Positions 29,940 through 34,412 of a DNA stretch of 34,412 nucleotides are shown here, piece after piece. Origin of the DNA: CAZCCC01 sp964497245 (lineage in GTDB: Bacteria; Patescibacteriota; Patescibacteriia; Buchananbacterales; UBA6539). Within the stretch, counting starts at the first letter, position 1, and every line of letters begins with the position of its first letter. Location of the stretch: the NCBI GenBank assembly GCA_964497245.1, contig CAZCCC010000012.1, forward strand, positions 1 to 34,412, read 5' to 3'. Made by a program: the position numbers and the translations under genes. Below the pieces are notes generated by a model, which did not search any database, was not told where the DNA came from, and saw nothing but the letters and a program-made list of their open reading frames with translations.

Positions 29940-31031
29940 ATGAAACAGTTTAAGAATAATGAAAGGATGGTAGTTATTGATGAAGAACGATTAGCAAAAG
30001 ATGGAATTACATTAGAAAATGTGGCGCGCTATCTTCCTCAATATCTTTTGTATCCAACAACCTTGCATTATGGTTGGCCGAAATATCTGGTATTTCTGTC
30101 TGTCCGCGTTTTTTTATCTACGCTAGTCTGGATATTCCTACGGCCGCGTATTAGTAAAGTAGGCAAGCTTGATCAGCAGGAAGTTAGTGAGGTTTACAGT
30201 CGCGAAGCAGCAAAATACAACTGGAAGCATCATGTAACCACTCGTGGTATGGATCTAATTTGGCGACGGGCGGCTTCATGGTTTATTGCTACTTTAGGTA
30301 GTAACAAAAGCTCGATACGAGTATTAGACCTTTGTACTGGTACCGGCTTAGTTATCCAAGAAATGGGGCCAATATTGAAGCAGTGGGGTATTGATGCAAC
30401 TATCGTCGGATTAGACTTTAATGAGCAAATGTTGCATTGCGCCAGCATGAGGGATTTTCCACCCAACATTTCTCTTGTCCATGGTGATGCAACTAACCTT
30501 ATTAAGGGAGATAAGGCTCCAACATCTCCGGATATGAAGCAATTTGATCCCGATTCATTTGATGCCGTCACCCAGATGTGTGGGATTGGCGGAATTACCG
30601 AACCTCTGGCACAATTTTCCAGCGTGCTAAAAGTTCTCAAAAGTGGTGGGCAATTTTGGATGCATGACATGCATAAACCTATACCCGAATTTCCGGGTGA
30701 ATGGCCATTATTTTTGAAATGGTTTATGTTTCCATATCTAGAGAACTATGTCTATGAAAATGTTTGTTTACCATTGGTTCTGAAGCGGCTTTGGGGCTGG
30801 CATGATCCAACCCCTTACTATTATTTGTTACCGCTTGTAACTTATCGTGATGAAAAAGATCAATATTGGGGTTTTAAGACCATTAGTTTTGTTACAGAAC
30901 CACAACGATGGTGGTTTGGTATACCATATATGCCAACCGCCACAATCATCGTTGAAAAGACTAGGCTGGATATAGAAACAGCGTTAAATCGAGAAGTGAT
31001 ACTAAACGCTTGTAGTATTATCAATTCGTAG
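29940..31031 (+). CDS. SAM-dependent methyltransferase with N-terminal hydrophobic segment
   Basis: 363 aa. A hydrophobic segment at about residues 48-67 (YLVFLSVRVFLSTLVWIFL) suggests membrane association. VLDLCTGTGLVIQEM is SAM motif I, VGLDFNEQML motif II, and FDAVTQMCGIGG with VLKSGGQFWMHDMH the later motifs of the UbiE/COQ5-like type. The C-terminal 100 residues are rich in Trp, Tyr and Pro, perhaps binding a lipid substrate. The start at 29940 follows AGAAAGGA; an in-frame ATG 51 nt upstream has no such signal. It has its own promoter and terminator next to the insertion scar, so it may have been acquired. Substrate unknown. Confidence 0.85.
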   Translation: MKQFKNNERMVVIDEERLAKDGITLENVARYLPQYLLYPTTLHYGWPKYLVFLSVRVFLSTLVWIFLRPRISKVGKLDQQEVSEVYSREAAKYNWKHHVTTRGMDLIWRRAASWFIATLGSNKSSIRVLDLCTGTGLVIQEMGPILKQWGIDATIVGLDFNEQMLHCASMRDFPPNISLVHGDATNLIKGDKAPTSPDMKQFDPDSFDAVTQMCGIGGITEPLAQFSSVLKVLKSGGQFWMHDMHKPIPEFPGEWPLFLKWFMFPYLENYVYENVCLPLVLKRLWGWHDPTPYYYLLPLVTYRDEKDQYWGFKTISFVTEPQRWWFGIPYMPTATIIVEKTRLDIETALNREVILNACSIINS

Positions 31032-31037
31032 TTCGCC

Positions 31038-31076
31038 AGCCCAACCAAAGAGTTTAACTTTGTTGGGCTTTTTTTC
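31038..31076 (+). terminator. Rho-independent terminator after the methyltransferase
   Basis: AGCCCAACCAAAG (31038-31050) pairs with CTTTGTTGGGCT (31058-31069) with one bulge, followed by seven T. Confidence 0.9.
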
Positions 31077-31096
31077 TTAGTTAAGATATGTTAGAC

Positions 31097-31102
31097 TATA
31101 AT
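31097..31102 (+). promoter_or_regulatory. -10 box upstream of the histidine kinase
   Basis: Consensus TATAAT, 20 bp before the ATG at 31123, directly after the preceding terminator. No clear -35. Confidence 0.45.
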
Positions 31103-31122
31103 TAATTAAGTCAATAAAAACT

Positions 31123-31455
31123 ATGAATTTATTTGCTGTTGGTAGTTTAATTGTTGGCATTTCTGGTGCAATAGAAGCCTTAATCATGTTTGTTAAAGGT
31201 AATGCTAAAAAACATTACCTTTGGGGGTTGCTGTGTATTACAACAATGGTTTGGGGACTTGGCGGTTATAAAATTGCCCTAGCTTCAGATCCTAACGTAG
31301 CTATATTCTGGTGGCAAATTTCTTATATTGGAGTAATTTTTATTCCCATTTTCTTAATTCATTTTACTTATGAATTTGTTGAACTTTCTAGAAAATGGGA
31401 TATTTTAGTATATTATTTATTTGGTTTATTTTTTTTTAAGCGTCAACTTGTTTAG
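31123..31455 (+). CDS. Membrane histidine kinase, N-terminal fragment (frameshifted)
   Basis: 110 aa containing the first three to four helices of a 7TM-type sensor module: LFAVGSLIVGISGAIEALIMFV, WGLLCITTMVWGLGG and FWWQISYIGVIFIPIFLIHFTYEF match the N-terminal 7TM region of sensor kinases. The frame ends in FKRQLV because a T9 run (31429-31437) has one base too many. With eight T it would read on as FFLSVNLFSKFFIND into the next frame. The fragment alone cannot signal. Confidence 0.75.
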   Translation: MNLFAVGSLIVGISGAIEALIMFVKGNAKKHYLWGLLCITTMVWGLGGYKIALASDPNVAIFWWQISYIGVIFIPIFLIHFTYEFVELSRKWDILVYYLFGLFFFKRQLV

Positions 31456-33328
31456 TAAATTCTTTATTAATGATGCTCGCTTTGTTTTTAAGCAATTTTA
31501 TTATATTTCCTCTCCTACCATATTTTATAATATCTTCGTTATTTTATTTTCATTATCAGTTATTAGCAGTCTTTGTTTAATTTGGCGAGAATACAAAAAT
31601 TCATCAGGGATTAAAAAAATACAAGTTAGATATATATTATTTGCCTTAAGTATTGGTTTTGGCGGTGGTAGTTTTTCTTTTTTACCAGTCTATAAAATTG
31701 ATTTTTATCCATTTTTAAATATTTTTATTTCCGTTGGTATATTAATTGTCGCTTACGCTATTCTTAGATATCGTTTAATGGATTTACGCGTTGTTGCCCG
31801 GCACATTTTTATCTATATTGCCATCGCAACTTTCACTTACGTCTTTTTTTATTTAATCGTCTGGTTTTATACTAAATTTTTTGGCGGCATTTTTAATACT
31901 GCTAGCTACTTCACCGGCTTAATTATCGCCCCGCTTTTTGTTATTGGTTTTTTTAATTTTAACAAATTAATTCAGCATTTTATTAATAAATATCTTTTCT
32001 TTTCCCTTTACAGCTATCAAAATACCATCAGCAAACTTTCCCATGAGCTAAATTATCTCACTGACCTAAACCAAATTATTAATTCCATTGTTGATACTAT
32101 AAAACAAACGATGCAGCTTGATCGAGCCGGAGTGTTGTTAATTAATGAAACTCAAAAATCCACCTATTATCAAATCGCTAAAGTCATTGGTTTTAATGAG
32201 AAAAATGGTATTAGTTTGGTTCAGGATAATTTTTTGACACAATATTTGAAGAAAACTCAAAAGCCGATGGTTCGCGATGAACTTTTTTTGATTGCCAGGG
32301 ACTCTAAAACAGAAAAGGACAAGGAAGGATTTAAAAACCTTTATAATCACATGGAGCATATAGAGGCGTCTTTGTGCTTGCCTCTTTTAAGCAGTAATAA
32401 ATTAATTGGCATTATTGTTCTGGGAGCTAAAATTTCCGGTGATGCATATACTAAAGAAGACCTGGAATTATTAAACACATTGTCGTACCAAGCAGGAATT
32501 GCCATTGACAATGCCAGGCTATACAAAGAAGTTCATGATTTCAACAAAACTTTAAAGCAGAAGGTTGATGAGCAGACTAGAGAAATTAGAAAGAAAAATA
32601 TACATTTGGAAGAACTGCTTAAAATGAAAAATGAATTTTTGAATATTGCTTCCCATCAGCTTAAAACCCCTATTTCCATTACCCGTGGTTATCTCTCAAT
32701 GATTTTGGATGGCAGTCTAAAGGAGCCGGCTAAAAAGAAAAACGCGATTGAAAAAGCGATGTTTGGTATTAACCGTCTCAATAATACTGTTAAAGATTTT
32801 TTAGATGCTTCTGATTTGGAAGGAAAAGATATGGAATTGGATTTTTCAAAAGTTGATTTAGTCAATTTAATCAATAATATTGTTTCAGGAAAAGAAATTT
32901 TAGCTAAGAAAAAAGGAATCAGCCTTGAATTTAAAGAACTGAAAAAAAGTTTGCCAGCTTTTAATTTAGATGGTTCGCGGTTGGCAGAAGCAATTTCCAA
33001 TTTAATTGATAACGGTATATTTTATACCGAACAAGGCGGTGTAAAAATAAGTTTGGAAGTTTCAGATAATCAGATAAAAATCAAAATAGAGGATACTGGA
33101 ATTGGCATTTCCGAAGATGAACAAAAAGAATTATTTACTAAGTTTAAACGCGGAAAAAGAGCGCTTTTGGCAAAGCCGGACGGTTCCGGACTGGGTTTGT
33201 ATATTGCCAAAAAGATAATAGAACTCCACAAAGGCAGAATTTTTTTGAAAAGCGAAGTCGGTAAAGGCACTTCTTTCATTATTAACATACCGACAAATTT
33301 GAAAATTAACCAAAATAGTTTAAAATGA
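31421..33328 (+). CDS. Sensor histidine kinase (7TM-GAF-HisKA-HATPase), main part after the frameshift
   Basis: The remaining helices of the 7TM sensor (to about residue 180) are followed by a GAF domain (LTDLNQIINSIVDTIKQTMQLDRAGVLLI to AIDNARLY, about residues 215-375), a short coiled coil, HisKA with the phospho-accepting His in NIASHQLKTPISITRGYL, and HATPase_c with EAISNLIDNGIFYT (N box), EDTGIGIS (G1) and GSGLGLYIAKKII (G2). The kinase core is intact. The ATG at 31421 lies inside the frameshift region and is probably not the natural start; the whole gene spans 31123-33328, about 735 aa. A response regulator follows after 36 bp. Confidence 0.9.
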   Translation: MVYFFLSVNLFSKFFINDARFVFKQFYYISSPTIFYNIFVILFSLSVISSLCLIWREYKNSSGIKKIQVRYILFALSIGFGGGSFSFLPVYKIDFYPFLNIFISVGILIVAYAILRYRLMDLRVVARHIFIYIAIATFTYVFFYLIVWFYTKFFGGIFNTASYFTGLIIAPLFVIGFFNFNKLIQHFINKYLFFSLYSYQNTISKLSHELNYLTDLNQIINSIVDTIKQTMQLDRAGVLLINETQKSTYYQIAKVIGFNEKNGISLVQDNFLTQYLKKTQKPMVRDELFLIARDSKTEKDKEGFKNLYNHMEHIEASLCLPLLSSNKLIGIIVLGAKISGDAYTKEDLELLNTLSYQAGIAIDNARLYKEVHDFNKTLKQKVDEQTREIRKKNIHLEELLKMKNEFLNIASHQLKTPISITRGYLSMILDGSLKEPAKKKNAIEKAMFGINRLNNTVKDFLDASDLEGKDMELDFSKVDLVNLINNIVSGKEILAKKKGISLEFKELKKSLPAFNLDGSRLAEAISNLIDNGIFYTEQGGVKISLEVSDNQIKIKIEDTGIGISEDEQKELFTKFKRGKRALLAKPDGSGLGLYIAKKIIELHKGRIFLKSEVGKGTSFIINIPTNLKINQNSLK

Positions 33329-33364
33329 TAAAAGATTAATTATCATTTTAATTCTTTAAATTAT

Positions 33365-33784
33365 ATGCTGCAGACTAAAAAAATACTTTTTGTTGAAGAT
33401 GAACCAAACATAATTGATATTTACCATATGGTTTTTGATTCTCATGGTTATCAATTCTTTTCTACTCCTGATATTGAAGAGGGTATGGTAATAGCCCAAA
33501 CTTCAAAGCCAGATTTGATTTTGCTTGATATAATATTGCCAAAAAAAACCGGTGATACTGTTGATATTGCCGCTAAGCAAGGATTTATTTTTTTGGAGCA
33601 GGTTAAAAATAATCCAAAAACAAAAGATATTCCGGTTATTGTATTTACCAATCTCAATGCAACAGCTGACAGAATTAGAGCCAAAAAACTAGGTGCTTTG
33701 GATTATGTGATAAAAGCCGACTGCCTACCAAAGGAAATTTTTGAAAAAGTAGACGCAATAGTTAAAAAAACAGGGAAAAAATGA
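33365..33784 (+). CDS. Single-domain response regulator (CheY-like receiver)
   Basis: 139 aa, receiver domain only. The acidic pocket VEDE (residues 10-13), phosphoacceptor Asp55 in LILLDIILP, Thr95 in VIVFTN and Lys117 in DYVIKAD are all present. An insert of about 12 residues after the phosphorylation loop (KKTGDTVDIAAKQG) is longer than in CheY. There is no DNA-binding output domain, so it acts by protein contact or as part of a phosphorelay. It lies 36 bp behind the histidine kinase, its likely partner. Confidence 0.94.
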   Translation: MLQTKKILFVEDEPNIIDIYHMVFDSHGYQFFSTPDIEEGMVIAQTSKPDLILLDIILPKKTGDTVDIAAKQGFIFLEQVKNNPKTKDIPVIVFTNLNATADRIRAKKLGALDYVIKADCLPKEIFEKVDAIVKKTGKK

Positions 33785-33813
33785 TATTTCAGGGCTTAAA
33801 ATCAATATTTAAT

Positions 33814-33833
33814 TTTTCCACAATTTATCCACT
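33814..33833 (+). other. Two adjacent DnaA-box-like sequences
   Basis: TTTTCCACA and TTATCCACT, each one mismatch from TTATCCACA, two bases apart in the same orientation. A third, perfect box lies at 34151-34159 on the opposite strand. Confidence 0.35.
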
Positions 33834-33855
33834 TTTTGCTTATTGACAACGGTTT

Positions 33856-34014
33856 TATAATTATTTAAGCTATATTCAGAGTTTATTAAAATCCTATTTA
33901 GATGAAACAAAAAAAGGCTGTTCTAATTGAATTAATTTGGATCAGCCCTTTGTCAAAAGGGTTATTTTTAAAGCCCTCAATTATTTCGCACCGCCATTAA
34001 GGCGGTTGTTTTTT
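33856..34014 (+). ncRNA. Candidate small RNA or 32-aa small ORF with own terminator
   Basis: A TATAAT at 33856-33861 is followed by about 150 nt with pairings GGCTG / CAGCC (near 33915-33950) and CCCTTT / AAAGGG, ending in the terminator ACCGCC (33990-33995) / GGCGGT (34001-34006) and TTTTTT. The same stretch includes an ATG frame (33902-34000) coding 32 residues, whose stop codon TAA lies in the terminator loop and whose last codons are Ser-His-Arg-His. Whether RNA, peptide or just the far terminator of the response-regulator transcript is open. Confidence 0.35.
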
Positions 34015-34015
34015 A
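33990..34015 (+). terminator. Rho-independent terminator
   Basis: ACCGCC pairs with GGCGGT around ATTAA, followed by TGTTTTTT. Confidence 0.85.
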
Positions 34016-34162
34016 TCAGCTGAAATGTATTCTATATTATTTGAGAATTAAGGTATTCTTACTTGATTTAAAAATTAAAACCTTCTTTGTAAATTTAAAT
34101 ATTTGTTTCCGGGAGCCATTAATTTTTACTTCCTTGCCAAATTCTAAATTTGTGGATAATTA

Positions 34163-34187
34163 AGCTTTTCGCGCTATGTTGAGCCTA
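34163..34187 (+). repeat. 25-bp direct repeat, first copy
   Basis: AGCTTTTCGCGCTATGTTGA and five further bases (GCCTA) recur exactly at 34380-34404. Copies are 217 bp apart, start to start. The intervening sequence has no ORF. Confidence 0.85.
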
Positions 34188-34379
34188 AAAATCTGCAAAA
34201 AAAGGAATTATAGATTTTAGCCCCCATGGCTTCCGGAAATAGGTATTTAGGTTTAAGCTTGACAATTTTTTCGTTTAGAATAATTTTGAGTCATTCTAAT
34301 TTTTCAGGACCAAATATTTATATTAAGATTAAAGGTAAAGAATGCTGTCTTGATTCATAATTTCTTTCGGATCTCTAAG

Positions 34380-34404
34380 AGCTTTTCGCGCTATGTTGAG
34401 CCTA
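34380..34404 (+). repeat. 25-bp direct repeat, second copy
   Basis: Exact copy of 34163-34187, flanked by ATCTCTA and TAGAGAT, which form an inverted repeat around it. It lies 8 bp from the window end, so a further copy may follow outside. Confidence 0.85.
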
Positions 34405-34412
34405 GAGATTCG

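Larger units (their letters stand above)
33785..34412. other. Non-coding region of about 630 bp to the window end
   Basis: No convincing gene. It contains DnaA-box-like sites: TTTTCCACA (33814-33822), TTATCCACT (33825-33833) and, on the minus strand, a perfect TTATCCACA (34151-34159). It also holds a TATAAT (33856-33861), a hairpin-rich stretch with a terminator ending at 34014, a TTGACA-like promoter near 34259 and a 25-bp direct repeat. Confidence 0.6.

Noticed and set aside
34163..34404. Direct repeats as a CRISPR array
   Set aside because: Only two copies, 217 bp apart, far longer than CRISPR spacers, and no cas gene in the window.

Overview
The window looks like chromosome of an uncultured candidate phyla radiation (Patescibacteria, probably Parcubacteria-like) bacterium. 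It is AT-rich, with short intergenic gaps and often 4-8 bp gene overlaps. TGA is used as a normal stop, which argues against the Gracilibacteria/Absconditabacteria code. Most housekeeping genes lack a Shine-Dalgarno sequence. The PGK and membrane glycosyltransferase genes carry features I associate with this group. Ten Ns at 15516-15525 mark an assembly gap, so this is probably a metagenome scaffold. I saw no rRNA, tRNA or CRISPR array.

Layout. 1-800: the tail of an FKBP-like gene, its terminator, an intergenic repeat (copy 1) and a minus-strand hypothetical. 921-1943: GAPDH. 2000-4121: a TrpR/YerC-like regulator with a 20-bp palindrome in its promoter, then a small zinc-ribbon protein with HisI and long-form HisG. 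The leader before that operon has an 18-codon peptide with tandem His codons and alternative hairpins ending in a terminator. 4228-4458: a small alpha/beta protein.

4523-16504 is a group 3b-type NiFe hydrogenase (sulfhydrogenase) region: hydB, hydG, a DUF1295 membrane protein and a conserved companion; nickel transport components NikM and NikN; two lipoproteins; hypC; an unrelated minus-strand gene; an EamA transporter; a DUF6390-like protein; hydD; repeat copy 2; hydA; a CNNM/CBS membrane protein interrupted by Ns; and a short hypA. The large subunit ends exactly at the His where a maturation protease would normally cut, and HypA lacks its zinc domain, so nickel insertion here appears simplified. 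HypB, HypD, HypE, HypF and the nickel transporter ATPase are not in the window.

16636-24167 holds a methyltransferase and the lower glycolytic genes pgk, eno and two tandem, apparently intact gpmI paralogues, with a SIMPL-domain protein. With GAPDH, this gives every step from glyceraldehyde-3-phosphate to phosphoenolpyruvate. The hydrogenase could reoxidise the NAD(P)H formed, releasing H2 (inference). 24190-24340 holds an inverted, degraded copy of the repeat. 24396-27801 holds three family 2 glycosyltransferases, followed by mreB.

29075-29765 is a scar: a transposase pseudogene joined to the C-terminal piece of a FadL-like outer-membrane barrel, GC-richer than its surroundings. It is followed by a methyltransferase cassette with its own promoter, SD and terminator, then a membrane histidine kinase split by a T9 frameshift and a single-domain response regulator. 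The last 630 bp are non-coding, with a possible small RNA or ORF, DnaA-box-like sites and a 25-bp direct repeat.
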